Part shown: piece after piece, positions 1 through 13,500 of the stretch
Numbering within the stretch: the stretch's first letter is position 1
Layout: the number at the start of each line of letters is the position of its first letter
The notes under the pieces: generated by a model
The model's database searches: none
What the model saw: the letters and a program-made list of their open reading frames with translations, nothing else
What the model was told of the DNA's origin: nothing
Origin: Acheta domesticus
Lineage: Eukaryota; Arthropoda; Insecta; Orthoptera; Gryllidae
Assembly (NCBI GenBank): GCA_031308135.1
Contig: JAHLJT010009436.1
Location: 142,684,303 to 142,748,302, forward strand
DNA: 64,000 nt
Direction of reading: 5' to 3'
Program-made: the position numbers and the translations under genes

Positions 1-780
1 GAGTAGGAAGTATTTACCTTATATTCAAATGCATCATTCTTACATTCAAAATTCTGCCATTTGTTGGTGGAATACTGTACTATAAGATATGCTGCTGTTA
101 CAGCTAGGAGGCAGACCAATCTGCAGTTCTGGAGAGTGCATTATCTCGAAATTAGTATTTCGTGGGTTGACTATTGCAGCCAACAAGGAAAACTATGACT
201 CAGCTCTCATGAACCGATCACCAATGATAGATTGGTGAATATATAACGAACATTTTTCAATGATTTGGTCGAAGTCGAGACCAAGACAGTGTCACAAATC
301 AATTTAATTTTTTTCTTATTTACAAAGCAGTTTCAGTGAATATATTATGTCTCGAGCACGGTTAACATGACTGAAGTCCAAGTAATTATTTACTAAGTAT
401 TGTCTGTTTATAAACAGTTGCAGCCTTGGCGCATTTCATACGCATACGTACACGTACGCATACGTAGTAATCTGACTAAATAATAGAGTTATACTGCGTG
501 TTTTGAGCGAAAACAGACTCTCGTGAACATCGGAATCATCAGCAAGTTCAGAATAAGTTGACACAGAATTTTTATAATTCATAATATTAACTAAGCGCGT
601 CTGAGAGTGATTGTTCTTGAGCCATTGACAACCAATTTAGTCTATTTCCCAGACCACCCGCAATACAAGTAGAAAGATTAACACTTTTTCTGACTTCCAG
701 CGCCACACCAAAACAAACTCGCAAAAACAAATTGAAACGTCTCTAAACGTGGCATCTTCATGGCAATGCGAATAGTAATA
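1..780. other. AT-rich sequence, nothing recognised
   Basis: I see no gene, repeat family or RNA here. The only local structure is a short duplicated ACGCATACGTA motif near 439-466, separated by CACGT. Confidence 0.5.
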
Positions 781-789
781 ACTCCGTGC

Positions 790-1095
790 ACCTGAGCGTG
801 AGTCACGACTTTTCTGTTCTTCAGTGGAGGCGGTGATGCGCAGGCTGCGGAGAAGAACCTTGGCTTGACGATGACGAGCGAGGGGTGCGGGGGGGGGGGG
901 CGAAGAAGGGGTGAGCGGGCGACAGCGTCTGCGAGTCACGCAGAAAAAGGACAAACGCGAAAAGAGAGAAGAAAGAGGAGCTGAGGGCGCCGTCCGAAGG
1001 CGGATGCGCCTCCGGCTGCGCGCCGACGTTCGGCGCGAGGAGACGCCGAAAAGCGAATGGGAGTTCTCAGGGATGGTAATAGGGAGACGCACAGA
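790..1095. promoter_or_regulatory. CpG-rich island 1
   Basis: A GC-rich, CpG-dense block stands out from the AT-rich flanks and contains a poly(G) run at about 889-900. Long open frames cross it on both strands, but that is expected of GC-rich DNA with few stop codons; the translations are low-complexity Arg/Ser-rich and match nothing I know. It could be an unmethylated CpG island (promoter or enhancer). No TATA box, initiator or exon structure can be assigned from sequence alone. Confidence 0.45.
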
Positions 1096-1262
1096 GCATT
1101 GACGTTTCATCTCTGGATTCCTGACTTTGAATCCTGGTTGTATAAGGAATTTATGGTGAAGAGTGAGAAATTTTAATAGGATTCCTCAGGGCACTCCCAT
1201 TTCCTATGTTTTTCTTTCCAGCACTCACTTCATTTCCAAACTCATTGCTCCTCACATGTCTA

Positions 1263-1263
<1 letters not shown>

Positions 1264-1307
<44 letters not shown>

Positions 1308-1308
1308 T
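1264..1308. repeat. (AAT)n microsatellite
   Basis: About fifteen uninterrupted AAT units are present. Similar AAT/ATT arrays occur at 11698-11743, 59388-59430 and 59631-59670. Confidence 0.95.
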
Positions 1309-1430
1309 AGGGTCCGGAGTTTTAAGAAAATTACAATTAATTTAATTACAATAAATAACATTTAAATACTAACTCATTTTACTAATTTTTTTACTTATGA
1401 ACCTCAGCAAAATTCTTCTTAGTTGTGTCT

Positions 1431-1936
1431 GATTAGTAATTCCGGGCGCGTTGGCTGCTAAGGTCATTAGTCCCGTAAACATAGTGCATGTATTTAACGC
1501 AGGAGGTGGAAGTGATCTTCTTTTGACCTACTCGTCGCATCGGTTTGAGGGGTTTTCCACCGGTATCTCCCATCTGTGGGACACTATCCCAACAGGGACA
1601 AGCTCTAAACTTCCAACTGGTTTCCCAGCTTGTGTGTTCGTGTAGTGTGTGGGAAGAGTGAGGATAGAACAAGGAATGGAACACGGATTGCGCACGGTCC
1701 GTGGCCCATTTGTTAGGATACTACTCCGGCATTGGCCTGGCGTTGATCGGACAAACCACGGAAAACACCAATCAGAGCGACCGGTCGCTGGAATTATGGT
1801 CCAGACAGCGACTGAATTCGACCTAGTTATCTAGCTAGTGCCAACAATTCTGCCACAATCGGGACTCGAAGCATAGGACCTCCCGGTAAGAGACACTGCA
1901 GTGGCATCAATTTTATTCATGCCCTGAGCTATCTAT
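1431..1936 (-). mobile_element. ~500-bp tRNA-headed SINE, copy 1
   Basis: Read on the minus strand, this starts near 1936 with a tRNA-like head: a box-A-like TAGCTCAGGGC and a box-B-like CTTCGAGTCCC. It runs through a body containing GAATTCAGTCGCTG and ends near 1431 with CGCCCGGAATTACTAA. The same order of motifs is found at 24284-24760 (minus), 46598-47101 (plus) and, as a head-end fragment, at 18930-19085 (minus). Known biology: tRNA-derived SINEs keep internal RNA polymerase III promoter boxes at the 5' end. The small open frames inside it are not genes. Confidence 0.75.
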
Positions 1937-2876
1937 GCTGGTAAAATTCTTAAAAAAGCTCATAAAATTAAAGTAAGATTTTTTAACTTCTTAAATATTT
2001 CCCTGAAAATTGGCAATGAAAACAAATACAACTGAAAGGTACAGTGTAGTAATGAACAATCACGCATAATCCTAAATATCTATTGTGGAGAACTTGATAT
2101 TGTCTAGCAACTCACGTTTGAAACGAGAAAAGGTTCGCTGAATGTAACATCAAATCAATTGTTGCGTAGATGCAATCAATCCTGCTGCGTAGATGTCACT
2201 GCTCTCGTAGACTCCGAGGTATTTTTCCTGATATTTCTTCTCGTAGAAGAACTATATCTGTTTCTTTCATCTTTGTATAACCAGAAATACATTGAATTGT
2301 TGAGATCTTTGACGAGATCGTATAACCTGCACACCCTTGTACTTCCTTCCACAAAACAGTTTAAATGATGCTCATTGCTTCGTTTAGAAGAAAACATACA
2401 CCTAATTTTTAACAGGAAATTAGTATTAATGTAATTAGCTGCAAAGAAGTCAATAACGTTAGATATTGAGTCTAGGTCAACGTAAAATTCCAATCAACCA
2501 ACATGAGTTTTCATATGCCAACATTACCTATGTTTTTAAGGAATCCTGATTTAGCCTTTTTTTAGGATCATAACTCTTTTTAACCGTATTTAGGAGCTGT
2601 AGGTTTCACGTATTTGACTCAGAAATGATTAAAACTAATAGTGTGTATTGAAACAATGACGTGAGGAACAAAATAGGCTAAAACCTAACAATTCGAGCCG
2701 TAATAATAATTCCTTAACACACTAACGTGGAGATCTGGCAAGGCTGCGTCGTGATTCTGGCTACAGCGCAGTCTCCTCCAGCTTCATTCCATACAATAAA
2801 TAATAAAATCGGCAAAAAAAAATGAATTAACGCGTTCAACTTCTTGACACGTGTAACAGAAAAATCACGTTACAAT
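1937..2876. other. AT-rich sequence, nothing recognised
   Basis: Short open frames occur on both strands, but none has a recognisable domain or splice context. Confidence 0.4.
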
Positions 2877-2990
2877 TTTACTTTCTCGTCTTTCTTCGTA
2901 AAAGGAAAAAGTATTGTGATCGTGCACAGGAAATCTGCGAATTTTCGACAGAAAACAACCCTTTTGCCAGACCTAGAGACCAACAATATG
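2877..2990 (-). repeat. Solo terminal fragment of repeat family A
   Basis: The stretch begins TTTTACTTTCTCG and continues with CGTGCACAGG and CGAATTTTCGACAGAAAA. Reverse-complemented, it aligns with the right-hand end of family A, for example the end of the copy at 60349-61937. Equivalent inverted ends occur at 33852-33953 and about 30054-30150. The rest of the element is absent. Confidence 0.5.
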
Positions 2991-4560
2991 GTTTACAGAA
3001 AGTTATATGGAAGCGTTCAAATAAAGAGAGCATAAATTCGTTTCCACAAACATCACTGTCCGTTTGGAAAACGAAAAATAAATCGCTTGGAATTCATAAT
3101 TTTATTTAATTTTAGTTAGAGAACAAATTTATCAATAAAATCCCTTATTTTCAACTTATTTGAACAGTTTTCTTGAATTGACCAACAATAGACAAGTTTT
3201 TAAAATTTTTCAGTCATGACTTTTTATGAATGGAAGTAGTGAAAGGAAAATAATTATTCTGATGAGGCAAGTTTACGAGCTGGTGTGTTCTGAGGGTTGC
3301 ATCTTTAAAGCCCATTTCCCGAAAGCTGATATTTTTGATACTAAATTGTCATTTTCTCAGCTTACATTTGTAGTAGGAAACTGCAATTTTTAGGAATTGT
3401 TAATAAAGGTCTCTTATATTTACTGAAATAATTTTTTCTAATTATCTTAACATTATACATTCAATGGAACTTTATGTACTACAAAACATGGTAAAAATTG
3501 CATTATGACAAAATATTTTAATCTACAAAATGAAAAAAAATTCAAAACCGTTGTTTCAATGTAATTATGCGTGACGCATATACAACATATAAAAATGCCA
3601 TAAGCCTAACTTCAATAGATTATGAAATTTAAACTCAAACATTTAACACTGCCAGGAAAGGGCATTCCCTTAAGTGACAATAATTAATTTTGATTGTTTT
3701 CCTCACCATCTTTGTTAACTTAAGGTGTTAACTTCCTAAGAAGTTCCTGAACTTACCAGGTACATACTCAACCATCTTCTGAACACCTCTATTTTCTGTT
3801 TTTAATAAGTATTCTGAGATTTGATATGACAGTGTCATGAGTTGAATAGGAATCTTTGGAATTGAATTTAAAATTGTTTCGCCCTCGCGATAAAGACTCT
3901 CAGTAGTAGGCGTGCAAGTATGAAGGCATCAGACTTAGACTGATGTTACTTTTTCCTAGAACTTCTCCAGAATCACAATGCATTCTTCCTAAAGCAATGG
4001 GGTACGTTTCCATGTAACATTAAATAACATGTTTCTTCTGAACATCAAAAAATACTCATGAACTTGTTAGCACTCACCTAATCGTTATTTCATTTTCGAT
4101 ACATGACGACCCATTGACATGACGACCCTTTAACATGAACGCATGTATAACTACCATGAGAAGAGCGTCTAAACAACCTGTAAACTAGAACCAGAAAACG
4201 CTGATAAATATAACTTTTGTTGGTATAAATCTCTATTCTCGTAAAGGTGACTTTTACACATTCGTCGAGTTGCGAGGGACTGCTCAACCAATTCCGAGCA
4301 GCTGATATTATCGGCGAATGTTCGCTTCCTTTGATAAGAGCAAGACCGACACGTGGTGGGTAGGGCGAACACCGAATGTTCGTCGCTTGGCAAATAGCAA
4401 GCCATCGACAGCACTCGGGAATTGGCGAGCGGTTGCTAGTTTCTCGCCGAATACCGAATGTGTGGAGCCGCCTTTAGACTAAGAAGGAGACTAAGAGCAC
4501 GAAGAGGAAGGACGATTGAAGAGAGAGGAAATGCCTTCATCACTTTAACTACTTTTTAAT
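2991..4560. other. AT-rich sequence, nothing recognised
   Basis: No coding, RNA or repeat signal that I can support. Confidence 0.4.
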
Positions 4561-4567
4561 CCGTAGA

Positions 4568-4690
4568 GGTGAATTATGGGTCACGTAAAGATTATTATTA
4601 AAGATGAATTGACAAATTCAAGACAGGACTCGAACTCACGATCCTTGGGACTAGATAATTTGGGTGCTTGAGCGACCTCGGATCCCTAAT
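4568..4690 (-). mobile_element. tRNA-headed SINE fragment
   Basis: On the minus strand the head starts near 4690. It has a tRNA-like B box, GAGTTCGAGTCCTG, and an A-box-like GAGGTCGCTCAAG spaced as in a tRNA, followed by a non-tRNA tail with AATAATAAT. It does not fold into an intact tRNA by eye, so I call it SINE-derived. It differs from the ~500-bp family. Confidence 0.55.
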
Positions 4691-5185
4691 GCTTTACGCT
4701 TTTACGGTTTTATGGAAACTTCTCGTCTTCAATGCTTATGATATTAATTTATCGTATGAGAGATGAGATCGTATCGGAGGCGAGATTGCATTTGCTCAAA
4801 ACATAATTTCTCGATACATCAATAGAGTAGGACGGAGCTAATATTCTCAATGGTGATGAATTCTTTTATTCATTACCACTAAGTAAACAAAAATGAGAAA
4901 GTGTAAATGCCGTATTTAAATATACCTTGTACGCTCTAACGAAACAAGTCATTCATTTCTCAATGACGTATTAATACCCACAAACAACATACCAAGGAAG
5001 GAATTAACTTTTTCCATTAATATAGAATTTATTTAGTATGTTGGCAATAACACGGAAATAAATGATGGCTTATCTAGTTGGAACGAATAAAATATTTTCA
5101 TTGTTTACGTTATATCCCCAAATTTGTATGCAAAGCACGATTCAGTATCTTGCACATTTGCATAACTCGAGTTGCTATCGCGTTC
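4691..5185. other. AT-rich sequence, nothing recognised
   Basis: No supportable feature. Confidence 0.4.
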
Positions 5186-5189
5186 GCGC

Positions 5190-5600
5190 CAGACAAGCTG
5201 CTAGGCCGTCCCATCGTCCGACCGTGAACTTGAAGCGTCGTAAAGAACCGCGGGGCGTCAATGGAACGGAGCGCGGCGGGCAAGGTCGCGCGGGATTTCC
5301 CGGCTTCTTGTGCGAAACCGGAGCACGCAGGTGGAAGGGGCTCCCGGAAGCTTGCGATGCCCGCAAAGGAGGTTGGAGGAGGGGGGGCTGAAACTTGTCC
5401 CCCGGGGGGCGGTGGGAAGTCCCGTGTGGACGCGGAGAAGCTCAAAGCAGCGCCGCCCTTGGGACGCAGCTGCCCGTCATCCCGCGCGCCTTCGCCGAGT
5501 CACCGCGCGCTGTCGCTCTCGCTCGCTCGCTGATCCGCGCCGCCGCTCACTGTCGGCCTTTTTGTCTCCCTTTCGCTGCTGCCGGGTATGCGGTCGCATC
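5190..5600. promoter_or_regulatory. CpG-rich island 2
   Basis: About 400 bp of CpG-dense DNA with GCGCGG and CCGCGCG clusters sits in AT-rich flanks. Overlapping open frames of 60-117 codons run through it on both strands, which argues against any one being real. No TATA element or coding domain is visible. The candidate role is a promoter or enhancer CpG island. Confidence 0.45.
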
Positions 5601-8225
5601 GTTTTTGCTATTGACGGTCTACGCGTAGAATGTGCTATTGTCAATTCACTTTCGCTGCTCTGAATGCTTTGGATTGAGATATTGCGAAATTGTAAATAAA
5701 ATACATTTGGTTTACTACGAGAGAAGATGAAACGTGTTACAGGTTGTACAGGATAAAACTATTAACAAACTGATATAAATTAAGTTTCTTCTTCTTCTTC
5801 ATCTTATTTCAAAGTAATTTCTTTGAAAGGCTGTCGTCAACGTAATAACAAAGAAATCGTACTTGACTTTACACGTCGCTTGGAGACCCATTGCCATTAT
5901 GTACATCCGCGTAATCCGAGAACATAATAGGAAACATTTAATTTTTTGAACGTTAATACATGGAGACAGCAGTTCTGAGGAAGCAGGCTCTAACGAGAAC
6001 AAAATCGTCTACAAAAGCCAGTGACACGGTGATAGATATTCTAATTCTGCTGTACAAAATTAGCATAAAAATATCAAGGACGATGACAATTTAGAAAAAA
6101 TATGATACATAAATTTTGTAATTATATGTAAATGTAAACTACTGCATAATATAAATTGTGCAGTTGTATGCGTTCTATTTTCAGAGATCCTTCGTGTGAG
6201 AAATGTCAGTTTCGTAGAACGGATTGGCGACGGAAAGAATGTTGAAAACAAGCATCAATTACGTACCGTAAAGTAAGGAGGCAGATCGGTATGTGTTAGA
6301 TAAAGAAGATACGAAATGAATAGTTAGGATGGATGAGATGGAAATTCAATAGATCAGGTATAAGAAGGGATGGGTCTCGGGTAAGGTGGCATTGAAAACT
6401 CTTGGGGGAAACAGATTAGGTAGAAGTAGAAGGTCACGCCCAAAGATAAGAATGAGCGATGACTTGTAAGGAATAGGGATAGAGTGGCATGATTGTTTTT
6501 TGATAAACAGCTAAAACACTCGGATAAATGGAAGAAGTGTTGAATGCGAGTTGGTATTTAAGAAGAAATACTTAAATTATTACGCGAGAGGAGTGAGGCA
6601 AGATAATTCTTATATATACTTTGATGGAGATTTTGCGTTGACTGGAATCAAAGATGGTTTATACCAATTGCGAGGCCCAGAGCCTCGCCATCAACTAGGA
6701 AATGCTTGAGTAAGATTTGTAAAATAGAATCGTATCAAATTAGAATTTTTTCGGTAAGGTAACTTAACCCATTAACGTCTAACACAATTTTGTGCGCATA
6801 GCGGTCGTTCATTGTCACCGCGTCCGTGTGCGGAGAGGCATTGATGGGACTCTCTGGTAGCATTTTTGCAACTTTTAGCGCTAAATAATTATGTTGCTTC
6901 TTGAGCGCTACTTAGTACCCACTGCTGGTTATACGAGTGTTTTCTAGAAACTGTAGCTGTTATGAAATTTAAATATAAAATTAGGTACGAGTTGTATTAA
7001 CTCGTAATAAAGAACAATTGAGGAATGGAGCGTCGGTTACTATGGACGCGGGTTTTGTTGAGCTGGAGAATGGAGCCTGAATGTAGGTCGGAAATATTAA
7101 CGTGACATTCTGGTTTTAATACCCCATTACTTCTGAAAATTGCTGAAAGGTACTTCAACTATTAATTGATGGTTCTCCAGTATGGAACAAGATATTCGCG
7201 GTGGTGGCGAAGGTAAAATTTGCCGATTGATTCTGGTTACATGAATTCACGAATAATATATTCACTTTTGTTTGAACTTAAAGCGTTTTTATTTAAATTA
7301 CCTCACGATAGGGGCCAACGAACAGCTACGTTTGGTAAGTGGTATTACAGATGCAACTGAATTTATTGGCGTTCAAACGATTGTGGCATTCACGTGTGCA
7401 TACGCTGTTGCGGGAACATTGAATTCAGAAGATTCGTAACAATAGCAAAAGCTTTGTACCTTAGCAGCATATATCCCTCTGCATATGTTTAATTTAGAAT
7501 GTCTGCTTCAATTGAAGTTATAAAATTTACCGTAGAATTATTTGAGAAAAGTGAAAAAACGTCGAAGTTGACTGCACCATTTTTGAGGGATTGGACATTA
7601 ACGGATTGACTGAAATGCCTTATCACGAACAACTGTTTGAACCACCACAACACATTTCACATGAGTCTCATTTTGTTTATCTGCCTGCCAAAAAAGTATT
7701 CGCGAGCGCGAAATTGGAACGACGAGTGGATCTGTGTCAGTTGGGGCGGGCGAAGGCTGGCGTGGAACCACCTAAGTCTAGCGTTGGGGTTTCCGTTGGA
7801 CGCCGCGTGATCGGAAAGACCGTGCCACGTGCTCGGCGAGCACAAGACTGCATCCACCAAGTGGGTGCGGTAGCTAGCGATACCTTGAGCGGCTGAAGTA
7901 GTGCGATAAAAACTCGCCCCGTGACGCAACGTCTGAATTTAGACTTTATTAGTAATCTTCGGCGAAGAATGTGCTCAATATTATGCAAAGAGGCAAGAGC
8001 TAAATTTAAAATAAAATGTATTTTTTTAAAAACGACATAATTTTAGAATCATATCAATTAAAGTAAAAGTTTACGTTTTGCAAAATTATTCCTATATTGC
8101 TATAAATGAGTATGGATTACAAATAAAGTGATCAAAATTATTTTTTTACGATCGCATGAAGTGTGGGTTTCTACGTGCTCCTACGAGTTCATGAAGTTAG
8201 TCTTTTTTTAAAACATCTGAAAATC
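5601..8225. other. Mostly AT-rich spacer
   Basis: No gene is recognised. A moderately GC-rich patch at about 7690-7900 contains a perfect 7-bp-arm hairpin, GTGCTCG-G-CGAGCAC, at about 7829. At 6764 a TTAACCCATTAA motif resembles the end of a TTAA-type element, but no partner end was found. Confidence 0.35.
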
Positions 8226-8268
8226 GTGACGTCACCGTCCGTAAAATACTTTTTTACGGTGACGTCAC
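8226..8268. promoter_or_regulatory. Inverted pair of CRE/ATF palindromes
   Basis: GTGACGTCACCGT at 8226-8238 is followed 17 bp later by its exact reverse complement ACGGTGACGTCAC at 8256-8268. Each arm contains the full 8-bp palindrome TGACGTCA (8227-8234 and 8260-8267), the consensus site for CREB/ATF-type bZIP factors. The arms could form a 13-bp hairpin in single-stranded DNA or RNA. No gene is recognised nearby, so a regulatory role is inferred from the motif only. Confidence 0.5.
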
Positions 8269-11200
8269 AGTGCGAAAATGACTTAAGACACGGTAGGTCA
8301 CTTACAAGAGGGATAAGAAAATAAAGCACACGTTAATGGTAAAACAATTTTAATTTAACACTTATTAACCTCTTCCCAATAACTATTAACATATGACTAA
8401 CTATTAACGCATAGTTAGCACGTAATTATTAACACACAATATATTATGAAACTCGTAGCAACTCTCTTAGATGTACACCAATTTCTTAACTAGTGGTAAT
8501 TTTCTTTCGTAAATACCTTAAGAATTTTGGGTAATAAATTTGATACTGCAGCGTTCGTAAATTCGAACAACTCCTGTAGAATGTCATCATTGCTTTTAAC
8601 CATTTTAAATTCAATAGTAATAACAACCATGATGTACCAATTATACAATAGGAACTCGTTTGAAACAATAATGCCACATTACCTTAAGTCGCGAAAACAG
8701 AGCCTCTTGTTATACAAATGTTAACAAAAGTCGGGATTACTTTCGAATAAAATATGAAGAGTAGAAATGAAACAAATCATAGTTAGTAATAGAAAAGTTT
8801 TTATACGATTGTAGAAAAATATTGTTTAGATTTCATGAGTAAAGTTATTATTTTTTGCTCGATCTTTATTGAGTTTTTTTACCGAGAACTATCAGTGTAA
8901 CAAAATTAATCACCCCATCTTTTGAATTAAAATACTGAGAATACTATTCAGCCTACACGTCTTTCCAGATTGCTGACTAATATTAGCATATTCACTTAGT
9001 AACTCTAGCCATGCTAAAGTATAAAAGACACTGTCTATCGACCTTCGCTACATAAAGCAATACTGGTGATGACGGCTAAGCCATCGAAAGCCGACTCCCT
9101 TAATAAATCTAAATTGACAAAGATGACTTCCTTTATTTCATCCTTAAATTTTGCTAACAACATCCCATGAGTATTCGCACAAAGTATAAAATAATTCCAA
9201 AAGGGAGCCTCCAGAGCTTGTTGTTTAAATTTTGATTCTATTACAGGACTTTGGTAAATTAATAAATTGATATAACTAATAATAATCATGTGCATTTATT
9301 ACTTCAAAATAGTTGGCTCAAAAAATGAAAATAACGCGTCAATATTTGTAAATAATTAAAAACTCTTATCACATTTTTGTGTCAAAAAAGGCTGATGAAT
9401 CTTCAAAACATAATAATGCATTAAAATATATTATACTAAGACTTAAAATGTCACAAATATTCCTAAAATTTATTCCGAGAGTTCAGTTTTCCAGTCGATA
9501 TTCCAGATGATTTTTTTTCACCAGTTTAATACCTCGAATCATAACAATTCCTTGCGATAAATTGTATCACATTTTGAACGAAAATTACGTCAGAAGATCT
9601 TGATTACTAATTTTGAACGTATGAATAAATTGACGAAAAACTAAGCAGCCTCTAGTCATATGAGAGGCGTCAATGGTTTTGTTAGGTACCTAGGAATACT
9701 ACAAAAAATACAAAAACTAGGAAGCAGTTTCTCTTTTGACTAAAAATTGCAAATATTTTATTATGACAATCCACAATAAGACTAGGACTATACTCTCACA
9801 ATCAGTGCGTCACTCATGGCGACATAGCTGACTTTGTACGACGAAGAAGCAAGCTTCAGGATTCACGTCTTCACGTTTTCAGAACAGTCATTTGTTTTGG
9901 TTTAGCACACCGTTTTCCGCACATTTGACCGCAGTAGTTTAGCTGTGGCAGAACACCAGTATCAATGATTTTCAGCTATCTAAAAAAGTTAAATCTATAA
10001 AAACAATCATTGGTTCTTCTTCGAGCGCTCCACCCTTTGGTACATGTTTTCCAGAATCATTATTTCGAACGCACAGCTAATGCAAGCAAGTGAATATTTG
10101 AGAAGATATAGCGACATACGTTTGATTCAGATAGGTGATTAAAACTCAAGCACTCTTTTGTGTCGACAGTGTGAAACGTAGCTTCAAATAATATCACGTT
10201 GCTTTTTATAATATTAACAGCTACCGACTATGCAAAAGAAACGGCATAATTTCTTATAGTTCAATGCCAAACGGGAGCCAAGTGATAATTGACATTCGAG
10301 AGAGATTACCAAAATATCTTAAATCCTTTTCTCACTACGTCATTTTGTTTAAAATTACCACAAAACAGACTTCTCGCGTACCTTTCTGCTCATTTATTGA
10401 GTTAATTTCAGAAAACAATATTTCCCCTTTACTTTCAAGTCACAGAAACATATTTTCCTTTATTGAATAAAAATTTGTTTAACTTCACTCCTTCAGAGAT
10501 TTCATATCTCACCCTATAGACGACATAAAGAGTAAACACAATCATTTTCCACATTGTTCTCTTACGAACAGTCAACCGAAGACAGAATATGAATAACCAA
10601 TGAGTTTTGAAATAAACAATCTAAGCTGGATTATTTCAAATACAAAGGTCATAGCGAAACCTATTACTTTCACAATGAATATACAAAAATTCACGCCTAC
10701 CGGCTTTACTACTACAAGTAGATGTCTGCATACGAGTACATTGCGATTTTACCAACCAGTGCTCGCTCGATCCTCTTCCTCTGGATACTATGCGCTCGTC
10801 CATCGGTAGCGGGCTCCGGGTGGCTTTTTACCGCCGAGCGCTCGGTTGGTCGCCAGTAGTCGTCAGTAATCGGCGGACTCCAATCCGGCGATTCTTAATA
10901 AATCTTAACATTATTAATCAATTTTTTGAGTTTATTATCCATTCTGAAAATAGTTCATTTGTTATTTTTAAGAAAATACTTGGTACCAATATGCGATTGC
11001 TCCTCAAGTAATTGTAAAGTTATTGTTTGGAAAATATCACTGTTTTTAGTATTTTTTAGATTTGGGGGAACACACAGATGATCTATCTTTTTGAGTGTGC
11101 AATTAATATCCTTTAGTTCCCTTAACCTCAACCACAGTAAAGAGTTGCAATGTTGCGACTTAGACATTACTGACGAAAGTCTAATTTTGAGAGGTTATGT

Positions 11201-11697
11201 GAATAAATATTCATTACACAATTACGAAGCGCAAATTGAATAAAATGAACTCATCAAAATATGCTGAACAGTTGGACATATGATCTTACAACCCAGGCTG
11301 CTAGACCAGATATTTAAACACTGACGGCATATGTAACTAATTCACAGATTTGGTGTGTATAAAACAGTCCTGAACCTTTGTTAGGGGAAGGAAATGTTTT
11401 CGAAATTTTATGCGTACTTGTAGTTAATTTGGAGAAATACAATTAATACGTGAGCAATGTTTACAGTCATCATTAAATTTTTTAAATATTCGCTTGATAA
11501 TTTTTCAAATATCTTGAATGAAAATTCGTAGAGAGACGCATAATAATGCATCGGATTTCATTTCGTGTAAACAGTATCTCATTATATTAAGACGCTTACA
11601 AAATAAAGAGAGTGTCCATTCACGACACAAGATTTATCCACACTGTCTTTAATTATGGAACGATGTTGATTTCCTAACCTACTGCTTGTACAAATGC
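8269..11697. other. AT-rich sequence, nothing recognised
   Basis: Several short frames exist but no domain, splice pair or repeat can be supported. Confidence 0.4.
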
Positions 11698-11743
11698 ATT
11701 ATTATTATTATTATTATTATTATTATCATTATTATTATTATTA
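11698..11743. repeat. (ATT)n microsatellite
   Basis: ATT units run nearly uninterrupted with one ATC. They translate to a poly-Ile run that makes a spurious open frame. Confidence 0.95.
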
Positions 11744-13145
11744 TAAAAAAACTGAAAGTAGATTTGTGTCAACTGGCGAATATTTTAAAAAATGTTATGG
11801 GAGAAGGTCACATACCGCACAATGTGTATAGTAAGAATATCATAGTTATTGAGATTCTCCAACAGTTCTGAAATGCCGCTAGTCTTAATATGTTACAACC
11901 ATGGCGCTCTACAATAATAAATTAAAGTTCTGGAGGGATTTCACTTACTCGTTCACGTTGTGACGTAATATTAAGTAGACGACCAGATTTTTACAATGAA
12001 CTATGAATGTCTGCGGAGAGAGAAAAAATTTCGTGAAATGTGTGCATTTGCTCTACAAAAATGTAAATAATTATGTAAATATGAGAATTCTTTAAGAAAA
12101 TACTCATGAACTTCGACAAATATTTGTTTTCCACTTGTAAGATCGCTTCGCTTGTTTCCACAAACATTTTTATCTTACTGTGAAGACTTTGTAAAACATG
12201 TGTACGGATACAATTTTTTTGCTGGGCTAAATTGTTTTTATTGAAAAGACTCTTCCAAAATCCTTAAAGATTGCTTTGCGTTTAATGTTTTAATAAATCT
12301 TTCAAAACAATTAATTGTACGTGTGGTTTGATTACTTCATATTATTTACTTATTATGGATTACCAAATGACTTATTTTGCCATCAATGAATTTACTCTCA
12401 TCAGTTCATTCAACCCATTGCTCTCTACTACATGATGTAATGCTATTTTTATGAAACTGTCATCCTAATTATAGAGGTAAAACATGAGTGGAGCAAACCT
12501 GTTATTAATGAAGGCCAAAAGAGTTGTGAAAGTAACACAATAGCACTATTGTGTGTCTTAATTCATTGGAGGCAAGTCTTATTGCATACAATCGGAACGG
12601 TGAATGGCCGAAGACTCTTCTAAGAAATTTGTCTTTAGAGACCGCAAACGAGGAAGAAAGCTCAAGACTCCACAGTCAAGATTTGTGCATGCAGGACAAT
12701 GGAACTACCCAATACCTGCGAATACTGAAAGTTTACACCCATTATGTTCCATGATACTTGAGGCAGTACTCGAAATTATGACTGGTACTCAAAATAGAAG
12801 GCCTCCCTTATCAACCAGGAAAAGTAGTGTATTTATGTCATAAATATGCGTGCCGTTTATTTTAATATTTTTGTTTTCACGCATGTAAAATCAGTAGGCT
12901 GACTGAAGATGTTTACAATGTTATATCAATACATAAAATATTTGAAAATCTTTAAAACGAAAGTACTATATTTTTTAATATTTGATTAATGTTGGAATTT
13001 GTCAATTAAATTGAAATCAGAACAAATATGTGAAAAAATTGATTAAAAATTTACTGCAAAAAGAATTGATGTCGCATCTAATAGCTCCAGATATCCCACC
13101 TCTCACAGCAACCTAAAGAATCGCCACCACAGGGGGCCATTCGTG
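11744..13145. other. AT-rich sequence, one unexplained open frame
   Basis: An open frame at 12604-12843 (plus, 79 codons) is rich in Arg, Lys and Ser and unlike its AT-driven surroundings. I do not recognise it and see no convincing exon borders. Confidence 0.3.
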
Positions 13146-13149
13146 CCGC

Positions 13150-13500
13150 AGTCATACTTATTTATCACTTGCCGTGGAGGGGAAGGTGTCAGCATCTCAC
13201 GCGGGAAATCCCGTCTCGGAATGTGTGACCAAGGTGAAACCCGCTGCGAGCGGAGACGGTGACCGCTGTTTCGCCGCGCCGCCGCACGCAGATCGCTGCG
13301 GGGAAGCGCGGGATGGGGACCAGTTTGCGTTCTTTCCTGCTAGGCGGAGGCGTCGATGAGGAAAATTCGGACGCGCGTAACTGCCTCTGCCGACGCGCGG
13401 AACAAAAAACTCTTAACCAATGACGTCACGGCGTTCCGCTGGGTTCGTCTTTTACCGGGCATTGGAGTCTCCAGCGCTTCACGCGTCATCGCTCTCGGAA
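13150..13500. promoter_or_regulatory. CpG-rich island 3 with a CRE site
   Basis: The block is CpG-dense, with GCCGCGCCGCCGCACGC near 13272, and carries a full CRE palindrome TGACGTCA at 13421-13428. CpG richness with a CRE is typical of a CpG-island promoter in animals that methylate their DNA. No transcription start or exon can be shown. Confidence 0.5.

Noticed and set aside
637..1110. 157-codon minus-strand open frame
   Set aside because: It spans CpG island 1 and is Arg/Ser-rich low complexity. GC-rich DNA has few stop codons, and the opposite strand is open as well.
6764..6790. Second piggyBac-like left end (TTAACCCATTAACG)
   Set aside because: No inverted partner with GGGTTAA was found in the following several kilobases.
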